Origin: Promicromonospora umidemergens
GTDB lineage: Bacteria; Actinomycetota; Actinomycetes; Actinomycetales; Cellulomonadaceae
Assembly (NCBI RefSeq): GCF_024171995.1
Contig: NZ_JAMTCT010000011.1
Coordinates: forward strand, 124,001 to 188,000
Length of the DNA stretch: 64,000 nt
Direction of reading: 5' to 3'
Shown: piece by piece, positions 7,101-15,279 of the stretch
Layout of the letters: each line of letters starts with the position of its first letter
Numbering within the stretch: the stretch's first letter is position 1
Position numbers and translations under genes: made by a program
The notes under the pieces: model-generated
Databases searched by the model: none
Seen by the model: the letters and a program-made list of their open reading frames with translations, nothing else
Told to the model about the DNA's origin: nothing

Positions 7101-9968
7101 CCGAGCACCCGGGACGACCTGTTGCTCAGCGGCTGGATCGCCGTCGCTGCCGCTGCGGTACCGGCCTTGATGCTGGTCCCGGTGCGCGCGACGGACGCAT
7201 GGGTCGCTGCCTGGTCCACGTCAGGTGCCGGATGGACCCTGCCCGCCGGTGCGCTGGTCAGCCCGGCGCCGGTCGGCCCGACGGTCGGGGAGGCCGAGGC
7301 CCTGGTGAGCCTGAACCTCCCCTGGACCCACCTGGGGACCGTCGCCCTCGCGGTCGTCACGCTGCTGGCGGCGAGGCTCGCCCGGCGCGGACGGCGGGTC
7401 GAGGCCGTCGTGGCCCCGGTGGTCGTGCTGCTCGCGGTGATCGGCCTCGCGCTCGATCCTCGCCTCCTCACCGCGGTCTCGCTGGCCGCCCTGGCCCTGC
7501 TCGCGTTCGTGCTCGTCGCGGCGACAGCGGACCGGGCGGCAGCCTGGCGTGGGCTGCGCCCCGCTGTCGCGGCCGTGCAGGGCGCGGCCAGGGCGCTGGT
7601 CCGCGCGTCGTGGCGCCTCCGCGTGATCGGCGGGACCGGGGTCACCGGCGCCGACCTGCGGCTCGCCCGCGCCACCGCGCTCACCGGTGCCTTCGTGGCG
7701 ACCGGGATGCTGCTCGTCCTCTCCTGGGCCTCGCGTCCCACGGCCGCCGCGGGGGCCCTCGTCGTCTGTGCGCTGCTGCTGTCGCTGCGTGGCGTGCTGC
7801 GGTCGACGGCCCGTCCCTGGCTGGTGGGCGCCGGGTACGTCTACCCGCTGGCCGTGCTGGGTGTCGTGCTCGGGTGGCTCGACCTGTCCACCGTCGCGGC
7901 GATCTGCACGGTCTCGGCCGTCGCTTCGTTGGTGACGATCGTGGTGACGCTCGGGGCACGCACCTCGCGGGCCGAGTGGTACGTGGTGCTCTGCGTGACC
8001 ACAGGGCCGTTCGCCGCGGGTGTGGTCACCGTGGTGTTCGAACGCACCTGGTGGTCCGCGGGCGCCGCTGCGGCCATGCTGGCCCTCGAGCTGGTGCTGC
8101 TGCTCACCGCCCGTGCGGGCCTGTCGGGCCTGCTCCGGTCGGGAGCGGCGTTCCTCCTGCTGCCGACGGCGTCCGTCATGGTCACCAGTGCGGGCGCCAT
8201 GATCCTGGAGGTCTCGGGATCGCCGTACGTCCTGCCGGCCACCGCCCTGGTCGTCTCGGCGGTCGCGGGCGGTGCGGCTCGGGTGGCGGAACGGATAGCC
8301 GCACGGGTGCCCGACGGCGGGCCGGGGCTCGCGTCGGGTGTCCACCGAAGCCTGGAGCGGTCCGCGCTGCTCACGGGCGCCATCACGATCCTCCTCGCCT
8401 ACGCCCGGCCGGCAGCCGGGCCGGACGTCGCGGTAGCCGTGCTGCTGCTCCTGATGGCCGGTACCGCGCTCGTCGCCAGGGAGCCCGGGCGCCGGCGCGT
8501 CTGGCTTCTCGTCGCCGCGCTGGGTCTCGCCGCGCTGTGGACGGCGCTGGCCGGCGGCGATGTGATGCTGATCGAGGCCTACACGCTTCCGCCCGCGCTG
8601 GGCGCGGTCACCGTGGGCGTGCTCCTGGCCTGGCGCCTGGGACGCGCTGGGGCAGGCACCGAGGGCGCGGGCCGACCGGCCCGACAGACGACCCGACCGG
8701 CTCGACCGACCGGGGCCGGCCGCGCGCCGGCTACGGCGGTGACGCATGCGTGGCGCCTTGCCGCGGTCGGTGCGGGGCTCGCCGTGGTGCCGAGCCTCCT
8801 GGTCCACCTGACCCGTACCGAGCCGGCCGACTGGCGGGCGTTCGCCCTCGTGGGTGGTGCTGTGATCGCTCTCGGGGTGGCGTACGCCCTGGGGTTGCCG
8901 GCCGTGCGCGGGCGGTTCGCCGTTCTGCGCGAGTCGTGGACGCACCCGGCGAGGCGGGGGCTGACCGCCCTGGCGGCGCTGGCCGGCCTCGCCGGAGTCA
9001 TCGAGTCCCTCCAGGTCGCGCGCGAGCCGGTGTCCTGGCTGGCCTTCGACCGGGAGACGTCGCCTGGCCTGCCCCGCCTGACGTGGTACGACGGCGCCCC
9101 GCTCGGTGCGCCGGTCGAGGCAGGCTGGGTGTTCGCGGTCGGTCTCGGCTGGGCGCTCCTCGCGGGAGCGCTGCTGATCGCAGCGGCAGCGGTGGCCCGG
9201 CGCGCGGCGGACGGCCGACCGTCACCGTGGCTCGACCGCTGGGGCATGGCGCCGGGCCTGGTCCTCGGGACGCTCGGCGCGGTGGCGAACACCCGGCCGG
9301 TGTGGGGGTCGATCGTGGCGCTCCTCGCGCTGGAGCTCGTGCTGCTCGCGGTGCTCGTCCTGGTCACGCGGCGTGCGGGGCGTGCAGGACAGGCGGGGCA
9401 GACGGGCGTCGGCGCACCGCCGTGGCTGGTCTGGCTGTGCGCAACGGCGGTCGCGATCGCTGCCTGGTCACCGCGCGAGCTGCGGGTCGAGGCGTTCTCG
9501 GTGATGCTGGGTGCCGGCTTGATCTGGTCGGGTGCCGCTGCCCTGCGCCGCTGGGTGGCGGCGGGCGAGCCGGCGGGTGCCACGGGCACCCTCATGACCT
9601 GGCCGGTCGGCTACCACGGCTCCTGGCGCACCATCGGCTGGGGTATCGCGGCCCTGGTCGGTCCCTCGGTGCTGTCCACCGTCACCGACCCGCTGACGAT
9701 CCGCGCGTCCTGGGTGGTGCTGGCCGCCCTGGCTGCGGTCCTCGTCGGGTCACGCCTGCGTCTTTCGGCGCCGTTCTGGATCGGCGTGTGGACCCTGGCC
9801 GTCGAGGTCGTCATCGTGTTCGCCAAGCTGGGTGTCGGCGTCTCACCGCTGCCATGGATCCTCACCCTCGTCCCAGCCGCCGTCGTCCTGCTCATCATCG
9901 CGACGCTCGACGAACGGAGGACAGCCGCCTCCGGCGGCACCGCCGCCTACCTGCGTGACCTGCGCTGA
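4200..9968 (+). CDS. Giant zinc-ribbon multi-spanning membrane protein (SCO7613 C-terminal domain type)
   Basis: About 1922 aa, function unknown. The N-terminus has a zinc ribbon with cysteines at residues 19, 22, 31 and 34 (CPSC, CSAC). An Ala/Pro-rich linker (roughly residues 80-180) follows, then dozens of hydrophobic helices to the end, matching what I know of the SCO7613-type large membrane proteins of actinobacteria. Residues near 298-790 contain five copies of a unit of about 120 aa, each beginning LRVRSW or similar and containing WSVWWWV-type and VVAWAAMR-type segments. The start at 4200 follows AGGATGG; 4191 is an alternative. Convergent with the next gene, only 9 bp away. Confidence 0.85.
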   Translation: MPATWAGDVVARLTDTTRCPSCGEQLAAIVCSACGLDISGRRAQEVWRLSLSAADTLRERDKVLDAMRRAQAVVTGAGTGAGTRTPESQARPVRAGGGLPAPASRAAVTPPVPAPAPASTPAPATPPAPASEPAQAPAPSAPNPPAPVPPAGGTEAARPSAREVARPFAPPVDVRQEKAAARRASGPGVSLQPILAGAGATLLAVSAVVFVFFTFGDNLLLRAVVTGIVTVAAVTVGALLRRAGLRTTSEAVAALAVVLAWVDVELGLQAGLLGQLDPAMARAVVLAVLAPGFVAIGSWLRVRSWVSAGLLSAPVVPVLVAAGLPWSAWSVWWWVPALMLVGVVAWAAMRTVPLVEKRSGTRLGTETAVLRRVRAAGPPFALFAALGAEPLGAETLPFTAVGATAVLWSGVMVCSVVLGSWLRVRSWTSTGLVSAPVVPLLIVLSLPAAAGSVGWWVLALVLVAVVAWAAMRLLPAVARRLGGTATFELETGVLEVLRAAGPPLALLVSLGAQAVPPLTSSGARTALWSGVVLFSAALGYRLRVRPWVSTALLAAPVVPVLVVLSVPGSAWSVWWWVLALVLVALIGWVAGRAVPALAERFGTPFAIEARTLRVVRAAGFPLALAASCVAGPVLSLTGLGATTLLWSALVALSALFGYGLRVRSWSSVAVLAAPVVPVLVALSLPESVWSAWWWVLALVLVAVVAWAAMRLLPTFDRRLDPSGEPLFVVEAGMLRVVRATGLPVALAASVLALFAAPVGAMTQEGTTVVLWSAVVVTGLVLGHALRVRAWSSAGVLAAPAIPLLLLGAAELPDGSWLPTVAVLAVALTTLLARAVGIVSGPRIGSGLRAETTGLDIVAVVAMPIAVLLSFGVRQPDALPGLGGTAVLTALAAATVTVLRRVTHHRHWTIIGGVLVVAAGGLLGGVDEWSGAGWVPFGAACVWAALALLTAPRLLAATRLGSVRGALHPSTRDDLLLSGWIAVAAAAVPALMLVPVRATDAWVAAWSTSGAGWTLPAGALVSPAPVGPTVGEAEALVSLNLPWTHLGTVALAVVTLLAARLARRGRRVEAVVAPVVVLLAVIGLALDPRLLTAVSLAALALLAFVLVAATADRAAAWRGLRPAVAAVQGAARALVRASWRLRVIGGTGVTGADLRLARATALTGAFVATGMLLVLSWASRPTAAAGALVVCALLLSLRGVLRSTARPWLVGAGYVYPLAVLGVVLGWLDLSTVAAICTVSAVASLVTIVVTLGARTSRAEWYVVLCVTTGPFAAGVVTVVFERTWWSAGAAAAMLALELVLLLTARAGLSGLLRSGAAFLLLPTASVMVTSAGAMILEVSGSPYVLPATALVVSAVAGGAARVAERIAARVPDGGPGLASGVHRSLERSALLTGAITILLAYARPAAGPDVAVAVLLLLMAGTALVAREPGRRRVWLLVAALGLAALWTALAGGDVMLIEAYTLPPALGAVTVGVLLAWRLGRAGAGTEGAGRPARQTTRPARPTGAGRAPATAVTHAWRLAAVGAGLAVVPSLLVHLTRTEPADWRAFALVGGAVIALGVAYALGLPAVRGRFAVLRESWTHPARRGLTALAALAGLAGVIESLQVAREPVSWLAFDRETSPGLPRLTWYDGAPLGAPVEAGWVFAVGLGWALLAGALLIAAAAVARRAADGRPSPWLDRWGMAPGLVLGTLGAVANTRPVWGSIVALLALELVLLAVLVLVTRRAGRAGQAGQTGVGAPPWLVWLCATAVAIAAWSPRELRVEAFSVMLGAGLIWSGAAALRRWVAAGEPAGATGTLMTWPVGYHGSWRTIGWGIAALVGPSVLSTVTDPLTIRASWVVLAALAAVLVGSRLRLSAPFWIGVWTLAVEVVIVFAKLGVGVSPLPWILTLVPAAVVLLIIATLDERRTAASGGTAAYLRDLR
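5091..6640 (+). repeat. Tandem in-frame repeats of about 360 bp in the membrane-protein gene
   Basis: Equivalent points of the repeat lie at 5091, 5457, 5817, 6171 and 6546, giving periods of 366, 360, 354 and 375 nt, all multiples of three. The first four copies are close to one another in protein sequence (SAPVVPVL, WWWV.AL.LV), the fifth is more diverged. This indicates stepwise duplication of a membrane-helix module. Confidence 0.85.
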
Positions 9969-9977
9969 CGCCCGCCG

Positions 9978-10994
9978 TCAGACCTTCGTGTCCAGCCAGT
10001 CCAGCACCGTGGACAGGTACTTCTCCCTGGCCGGCCTGGGGGACAGCGCCAGGTCGTGGGCGCCGCCCTCGATGATCGCTACGTCGACAGCGGCACCCAC
10101 CTGCGGTGCACGAGCGTGCATGTGCGCGACGTCGAGGATGGCGTCGGTGCTGAGCATGACCGCGGCGGCCCCGCCGTCGGGCCCGGTCGTGTCGCTGGTG
10201 CACAGAAGGGTGGGGCACCGCACGGTGAGGCCACGCGCGAGCCTGCGGTGGCCGCGCCGGATCGAGGCCAGCCACCCCGCCCGGACGGGGAAGCCTGCGT
10301 AGGGCTTCCACCGCAGGTCGTACTCCCACTCGCCGCCCGTGGCGTGGTGCAGGGCACGGCCGTAGTCCTCGCCGAGATGGGTCAGGACCGTGTTCGGCGC
10401 GACCCGTCCGAGCAGGTACACCAGCTGGGTGACCAGTCTTCGGTCCGACCAGCTGCCCCTCAGGTCGAACCAGGGGCTGTTGAGCACCAGGGCCGTCACC
10501 TGGTCCGGGCGCGCGTGCGCGTACATCGAGGTGATGAGCCCGCCCATCGAATGTCCCATGAGCACCAGCCCGCTGTGGCCGTCCGCTGCGATCGCCTCGG
10601 CGGCCGCGTCCAGGTCCTGCTGGTAGAGCCGCAGGCTGTTGACCATGTTGGCGTCGGCGCCGGCCGCGGCCCACGCCTCGATGGAGCGCCCGTAGCCACG
10701 CAGGTCGATCGCGTAGAACGGGTAGCCCCGCCCGGCGATCGCCTCGGCGAGGTGCCGCTGGAAGAAGTAGTCCGTGTAGCCGTGCACGTACAGCACGGGT
10801 GGGCGCCCGGCGTCGGGACGGCCCTCGGGCGTGTAGCGGACCAGGGTCGCCTCGGCGCTGTCGTCCGCCACGGGACGGCGTCGCCGACCCGCGGGGACCC
10901 GCAGCGACCCCGAGGGCCCCGGCAGCCGCAAGGTGCGAGCCTCGAAGCCAGCGCCCAGCACGTCCTCGGTCCACTCGTTCCCGCTGTCGTCCAT
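9978..10994 (-). CDS. Alpha/beta hydrolase (serine hydrolase, lysophospholipase-like)
   Basis: About 338 aa. The oxyanion region reads VLYVHGYTDY and the nucleophile elbow is GHSMGG, both hallmarks of the fold. A catalytic aspartate and the histidine in EGGAHDLAL near the C-terminus complete the triad. No signal peptide is seen, so it is cytoplasmic. The start ATG at 10994 follows AGGAG at short spacing; ATG 11012 is an alternative with a weaker site. The substrate cannot be told from sequence. It is convergent with the giant membrane-protein gene. Confidence 0.88.
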   Translation of the reverse strand: MDDSGNEWTEDVLGAGFEARTLRLPGPSGSLRVPAGRRRRPVADDSAEATLVRYTPEGRPDAGRPPVLYVHGYTDYFFQRHLAEAIAGRGYPFYAIDLRGYGRSIEAWAAAGADANMVNSLRLYQQDLDAAAEAIAADGHSGLVLMGHSMGGLITSMYAHARPDQVTALVLNSPWFDLRGSWSDRRLVTQLVYLLGRVAPNTVLTHLGEDYGRALHHATGGEWEYDLRWKPYAGFPVRAGWLASIRRGHRRLARGLTVRCPTLLCTSDTTGPDGGAAAVMLSTDAILDVAHMHARAPQVGAAVDVAIIEGGAHDLALSPRPAREKYLSTVLDWLDTKV

Positions 10995-11108
10995 GTCGCT
11001 CCTGTGCGTCATGCCTGCTTCTGGTCGGCCTGCCGTGTGCGCTGCCGTCGGCTGACGATATAGGCAACGAGCCCCCTGACGACGGTTACCAGGAACGCGG
11101 CGAGGCTG

Positions 11109-12014
11109 TCAGTATCCCGGAGGGAAGCTCGGCGGCCGGCTCGGGTCCGGAGGGGTGGCCTGCTCCTGCGGGTGCGGGGGTGCCGCGCCGTAGGGGCTCT
11201 TGGCGGCACCGTACGGCTGGGGCGCAGGTCGGGCGGGAGTCGGCTGCGGCACCTGCTGACCCGGGAACGGCGGGCCGGTAGCCACCTCCGGCCGGCGGTC
11301 GCGCACGCGCAGCATGGCCTGCCACACGATGACGCCGATGAGCAGCAGGATGACCAGCCCGCTCAGGCCGAGCGCCAGGACCATCCACTCCGGGACGACG
11401 GGTAGCGTGACCACCTCGGAGGCCCCGGCCGCCTCGTCGGCAGACCCGTCCATCGGGGCGACGGCCGATCCCCGGGCACTGATCTCGACGGCCTCGCCCA
11501 CCGTCGGTTCCCAGCGCACCGAGTTGCCGTCGATGGTCCCGTTCGAGTCCTTCACCGTGCCCGGGAACGTGATGTCGACGGTGACGCTCAGGTCGTCGAC
11601 GGATGCGCCGCCGCGGCTCCCGAGGCCTTGTTCGGTGAGGTCGAGCGTGCCGGACACCACGTAGTCGCCGCCCTTGCGGACCACCTTGATGGGCCAGCCC
11701 ACCCGGGCGCCGACGCCACCGATCTTCTCCTCGGGATAGACGTACCGCGTGCCGGTGTAGCCGTCCTGCTGAAAGTCCTCGGTGCGGGCCGCGTCCTGTG
11801 CCGGGTCACCCTGGCCCTCGGTGAGCGTGTCGATGACGTCGTCAGGGGACTGCCCGGTCTGGTCGAGGTACCTGTCCTCGATGGCGAGCACCACGCTCGA
11901 CACCGCCGTGTCGTCCGGCTTCAGCTCCACCTCGACACCCAGGCGTACGCACCCGGACAGAGTCAGGGTCAGTACGGCGAGGGAGGCGACTGCCACGAGG
12001 CGGGAGCGGAGCAC
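11109..12014 (-). CDS. LppM-family lipoprotein
   Basis: About 301 aa. The N-terminal signal ends in a lipobox (TLTLSGC, cysteine 22), so the mature protein is lipid-anchored on the outer face of the membrane. The middle part (about residues 25-190) matches the LppM domain. A second hydrophobic helix (VLALGLSGLVILLLIGVIVW) then leads to a Pro/Gly/Tyr-rich cytoplasmic tail. The start is GTG at 12014. Mycobacterial LppM affects surface behaviour; the function here is not known. It stands alone between an MFS gene and a hydrolase gene on the same strand. Confidence 0.85.
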   Translation of the reverse strand: MLRSRLVAVASLAVLTLTLSGCVRLGVEVELKPDDTAVSSVVLAIEDRYLDQTGQSPDDVIDTLTEGQGDPAQDAARTEDFQQDGYTGTRYVYPEEKIGGVGARVGWPIKVVRKGGDYVVSGTLDLTEQGLGSRGGASVDDLSVTVDITFPGTVKDSNGTIDGNSVRWEPTVGEAVEISARGSAVAPMDGSADEAAGASEVVTLPVVPEWMVLALGLSGLVILLLIGVIVWQAMLRVRDRRPEVATGPPFPGQQVPQPTPARPAPQPYGAAKSPYGAAPPHPQEQATPPDPSRPPSFPPGY

Positions 12015-12119
12015 TGAGACAGCATGCCGGTCGTCCCCCGGAATCGAGAAGCCTGATCGAGGGGAGTTGTCCCCATGGGCGGGACCCCAGGTGCGCGGTA
12101 TGGGCGCGGTCGGCCGTCG

Positions 12120-13478
12120 TCAGCCGACGGCGGCAGGAACGGTCGCCTTGGCGCTCGCGGCGAGCATCCGCTCCCGGCGCAGCGCGGGCAGGAAGCAGGC
12201 GGCGCCAAGGGTGCTGAACGTACCGGCCAGCACCATCGCCGCCGACGTGGAGAGCACGTCAGACGTCCAGCCGAGGACCGGGCCGGCCAAGGAGAACGAC
12301 GCGAACGAGAGCATCGAGGCCATCGACAGGACCGTCGAGCGGTTCCGTGACTCGGCTTCGCGGTGCAGGAGCGCCTGGTACGCGGGCCCGCAGGCGCCGT
12401 GCAGCCCGTACGTCACGAGGTAGGCGGCGACCAGGCCGACGGGACCGAGAGCCAGACCCATCCAGACGGCCCCGAGCCCGTTGAGCACGCGGGCCAGGAT
12501 CGCCGTGCGGGCGACCCCGATCCGGGGCGTGGCCAGGCCGGTCAGCGCCGCCCCGCCGGCGAACACCGCCCAGCCGGCCGCAGCGGCCGGTCCCGCGACC
12601 GCGGCACCGGCCGCGGTTCCGCCCAGCATCTCGGAGAGCCGGATCGGCTGGAACGTCTCGAACACCACCATGCCGACGCTCCAGAACACCTCGACGAGGA
12701 GCAGCCAGCGCAGCACGCGGTTGTCGCGGGCGAGCCGGAGCCCATCGCGGATGACGCCGGGAGCCTGTCGCGCGGACTGGAGCACCCGGCCCGCCACCCG
12801 TGTGCTCCCGGTGCCCGACGGCGGTAGGGCCGGCGCAGCGCCTGGGCCGCCAGTGCCGGTGCCGTCGGCCTCGGGAGCCGAGACCCTTGGCACCTCCCGG
12901 ACGAGGATCGTCACGGCGACGAGGTGCGCCAGCGCGAGCGTGGCGTACACCGCGTAGGGCAGCGTCAGTGCGGACCAGGCATCGAGCGGGTGCCACCAGA
13001 CGAGCCCGCCCGAGATGAGCGCACCGGCGGCGATCGACACACCCATCACGGTGCCGTGCGCCGCCAGCGGCCGGTCGACGTCGGCGCCGGGCTCGGTGGC
13101 GTGCACGGTGTCGACGAACCAGGCCTCCAGCGGTCCGGAGTCGAGCGCCCTGAAGGCGCCCGCTACGCCCGCGGCCAGGGCGAACGCCCAGAAGCTCTGT
13201 GCGGTGAGGAACAGGACGGCTGCCGCCACCTGCAGTACGGCGGCCATGACGAGCAGGGGGCGACGGCCGAGGGTGTCGGCGAGGCCGCTGGTGGGCAGCT
13301 CCAGGAAGAACACGGTGAGTCCCGTGATGGACAGCGCCGTCAGAGCCTGCGTGACCGAGAGCCCGCGTTCGAGCGGGAGCAGCGTGGTGACGGTGACGAC
13401 CAGCCCGACGGGGAACCACCTGGTCGCGGTCAGCAGCAGGAAGACCTTCCGGGCCCGGGCGGGCGTCAGGGGAGTCAT
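12120..13478 (-). CDS. MFS transporter
   Basis: About 452 aa with roughly twelve hydrophobic helices. The conserved loop after helix 2 reads SGLADTLGRRPLLVM, the family A motif. A charged central loop (VSAPEADGTGTGG region) splits the two halves. The start ATG overlaps the stop of the upstream ArsR-type regulator (ATGA), so the pair is co-transcribed and the pump is probably controlled by that regulator. Export of a drug or metabolite is likely, but the substrate is unknown. Confidence 0.92.
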   Translation of the reverse strand: MTPLTPARARKVFLLLTATRWFPVGLVVTVTTLLPLERGLSVTQALTALSITGLTVFFLELPTSGLADTLGRRPLLVMAAVLQVAAAVLFLTAQSFWAFALAAGVAGAFRALDSGPLEAWFVDTVHATEPGADVDRPLAAHGTVMGVSIAAGALISGGLVWWHPLDAWSALTLPYAVYATLALAHLVAVTILVREVPRVSAPEADGTGTGGPGAAPALPPSGTGSTRVAGRVLQSARQAPGVIRDGLRLARDNRVLRWLLLVEVFWSVGMVVFETFQPIRLSEMLGGTAAGAAVAGPAAAAGWAVFAGGAALTGLATPRIGVARTAILARVLNGLGAVWMGLALGPVGLVAAYLVTYGLHGACGPAYQALLHREAESRNRSTVLSMASMLSFASFSLAGPVLGWTSDVLSTSAAMVLAGTFSTLGAACFLPALRRERMLAASAKATVPAAVG

Positions 13479-14101
13479 GGCCGGTCCGATCCGGGGTTGT
13501 CGTCCGTGTCCGTGTCTGTGTCGGCGGCGCCGGGGATGTCGTCCGGTTCCAGCGGGAAGGCCGCTGCCCACAGGGTCACGCGGCGCCCGTCCGGGGCGGG
13601 GTCGACGTCCCGGTAGCGCTCGATGACCTCGTCCAGGTCTCGCCGCAGCGCCTGGAGCTGCTCCGGGTTGACCGTGACCCAGGAGTCACCCATGCCCGCC
13701 GCGTCCTGCCACTTGTCGGGCCACGCCTCGGCGACGTCGAGCCAGTGGCCGAAGTCGGTGCTGAACAGGCGCAGGTAGTCCCGCTCCAGCCAGCCGAGCG
13801 CGGTGGCGGCGTCCTCGTCGTGAGCCAGCTCCGTGCGCTCCCAGCTGTGGGAGCTTGTGGCGGCCCGCCACAACCGCTGCTTGCCTGTGCCCTCGCCCGT
13901 GTCCGCCACGAGGCCGACGGACTCGAGCTTGCGCAGGTGATAGCTGGTGGCGCCTGAGTTGGTGGTCAGCGCCGTCGCGAGCGTGGTCGCCGTCGCGGGC
14001 CCACCGCGCCGCAGGGTGCCGAGCAGGCGTGAGCGCAGCGGGTGGGCGAGGACCTTGACGGCCTCGGGAGTGAGTCGAAAGTTGTCCTGGGGAGCGGCCA
14101 T
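13475..14101 (-). CDS. ArsR-type winged-helix transcriptional regulator
   Basis: About 208 aa. The N-terminal winged helix (residues about 8-85) contains VLAHPLRSRLLGTL and the recognition segment TNSGATSYHLRKLESVGLV, typical of ArsR regulators. The C-terminal half is a variable ligand or dimer domain and ends in an Asp-Thr repeat tail. The start ATG 14101 places the gene directly after a cluster of TGCACAATA-type repeats that probably form its own operator. It is coupled to the MFS gene and likely represses the operon until ligand binds. Confidence 0.87.
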   Translation of the reverse strand: MAAPQDNFRLTPEAVKVLAHPLRSRLLGTLRRGGPATATTLATALTTNSGATSYHLRKLESVGLVADTGEGTGKQRLWRAATSSHSWERTELAHDEDAATALGWLERDYLRLFSTDFGHWLDVAEAWPDKWQDAAGMGDSWVTVNPEQLQALRRDLDEVIERYRDVDPAPDGRRVTLWAAAFPLEPDDIPGAADTDTDTDDNPGSDRP

Positions 14102-14104
14102 GTA

Positions 14105-14159
14105 TGCACAATAACCATGCACAGACTCTGTGCACAATAGTTATGCACGATAGTGTGCA
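14105..14159 (-). promoter_or_regulatory. Operator cluster of the ArsR-MFS operon
   Basis: Two 18-bp direct repeats, TGCACAATAACCATGCAC (14105-14122) and TGCACAATAGTTATGCAC (14131-14148), flank an overlapping palindrome TGCACAGACTCTGTGCA (14118-14134). A third TGTGCA word ends at 14159. The block is markedly AT-richer than its surroundings and abuts the regulator start codon. It is best read as an autoregulatory operator overlapping the promoter. Confidence 0.65.
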
Positions 14160-14517
14160 CCGGACTGCTTCGATCCGTTGGTGTGCTCGGTGTTGAACCG
14201 CAGGTCAGAAGTCCGTCGACCGCCCCACCTGTGCCGAACCGCAACCTTCGAGTCCTCCGGCCGCCGATCGGCGTCGGACCGCAGATCAACGTCGAACCGC
14301 AGGTTAGAAGCCCATTAGCCCGCCCACCGGCGTCGAGCCGCAAGTTGGTCGTCGTGGGACGCGCCGAGCCGCAACCTTCGAGTCGATGCGGGAACTCGTG
14401 GACGTGTCTGCTGCGGTTCGGCACGCCGGGCAGCGTTCAGGTTGCGGTTCGACGCCGGTGGGCGGGCCGGCGGACGCGCAACTTGCGGTTCGACGCCCGG
14501 CCCGGCGCCAAGCCCGG
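14160..14517. repeat. Non-coding array of GAACCGCA motifs with a large inverted repeat
   Basis: No convincing gene. Six forward copies of GAACCGCA-type words start at 14195, 14236, 14276, 14294, 14335 and 14366; three inverted copies (TGCGGTTC) start at 14412, 14443 and 14484. Segments 14291-14373 and 14412-14494 form an ungapped inverted repeat, 60 of 83 positions complementary, with a 38-bp spacer. Spacings are mostly 31 or 40-41 bp, near whole helical turns. The array lies between the divergent operator and the convergent end of a TauE gene. Confidence 0.8.
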
Positions 14518-15279
14518 TCAGAAAAGCATGAACAGCGCTGTCCCGCCGCCCGCTATCACCACGAGAACGCGGAACACGACGGGCGACATCTTGCGTCCGA
14601 GGCGTGCCCCGACGTACCCGCCCACCACCGATCCAGCGGCCAGCAGCCCGATCGCCAGCCAGTCCAGGTCGGCGACCGCCACGAAGATGACGGTGGCCAC
14701 GACGTTCGCGGCCAGTACGGCCAGCGTCTTGAGCGCGTTCACGATCCGCACCGGAAAGTCCGTCCCGAGCCCGAGCACCGCGGCCATCATGACGCCGGAG
14801 CCGGCCCCGAAGTAGCCGCCGTACGTGCCCGTGAGGACGGCGAGCACCACGGTTGCCGGTGACATCTCGTGGCGCAGGCGGGTCGGCTCGTTGCGGGTAC
14901 GGCGCAGCCATCGGCTGATCCACGGCTGCGCGCCGACGAGCAGGCAGGAGAGCAGGATCAGCCACGGCACCACTGCCTCGAACACGCCGGGCGGCAGCGC
15001 GAGCAGCAGGATCGCTCCGCCGACGGAACCGACCCCGCAGGCGGCGAGCACGACGATGACCGTCCGGGGGTGCTCGCGCAGCTCCTGGCGGTAGCCGAAC
15101 GCGCCGCTCAGCGCTCCGGGGACGAGGCCGACCGTGTTCGACGCGTTGGCGACGACGGGCGGCAGGCCGATGGCGAGCAGCACGGGGAAGCTCAGGAGCG
15201 ACGCGACGCCGACCGTCGAGGTGAGGATCCCTGCCCCGAGCCCGGCGCCGAGGACGGCGAGCTGTTCCCAGCCGGTCAC
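14518..15279 (-). CDS. TauE/SafE family membrane transporter
   Basis: About 253 aa with eight or so hydrophobic helices and the two family glycine-rich repeats (NASNTVGLVPGALSG and GTYGGYFGAGSGVMM). Members export sulfite, sulfonates or other small organic anions. The start overlaps the stop of the FadR-type regulator by ATGA, so regulator and transporter form one leftward operon that diverges from the MatC/CaiB/carboxyltransferase genes. The context suggests movement of a carboxylate-related anion, but this is inference. Confidence 0.9.
   Translation of the reverse strand: MTGWEQLAVLGAGLGAGILTSTVGVASLLSFPVLLAIGLPPVVANASNTVGLVPGALSGAFGYRQELREHPRTVIVVLAACGVGSVGGAILLLALPPGVFEAVVPWLILLSCLLVGAQPWISRWLRRTRNEPTRLRHEMSPATVVLAVLTGTYGGYFGAGSGVMMAAVLGLGTDFPVRIVNALKTLAVLAANVVATVIFVAVADLDWLAIGLLAAGSVVGGYVGARLGRKMSPVVFRVLVVIAGGGTALFMLF

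Noticed and set aside
7221-8945. Very long open frames on the opposite strand of the giant membrane-protein gene and elsewhere
   Set aside because: High GC suppresses stop codons in shadow frames; the translations are Arg/Pro-rich without domains, and codon bias favours the plus-strand gene.
14195-14494. CRISPR array
   Set aside because: Motifs are short, occur in both orientations and have unequal spacing with related spacers; no cas genes are present.
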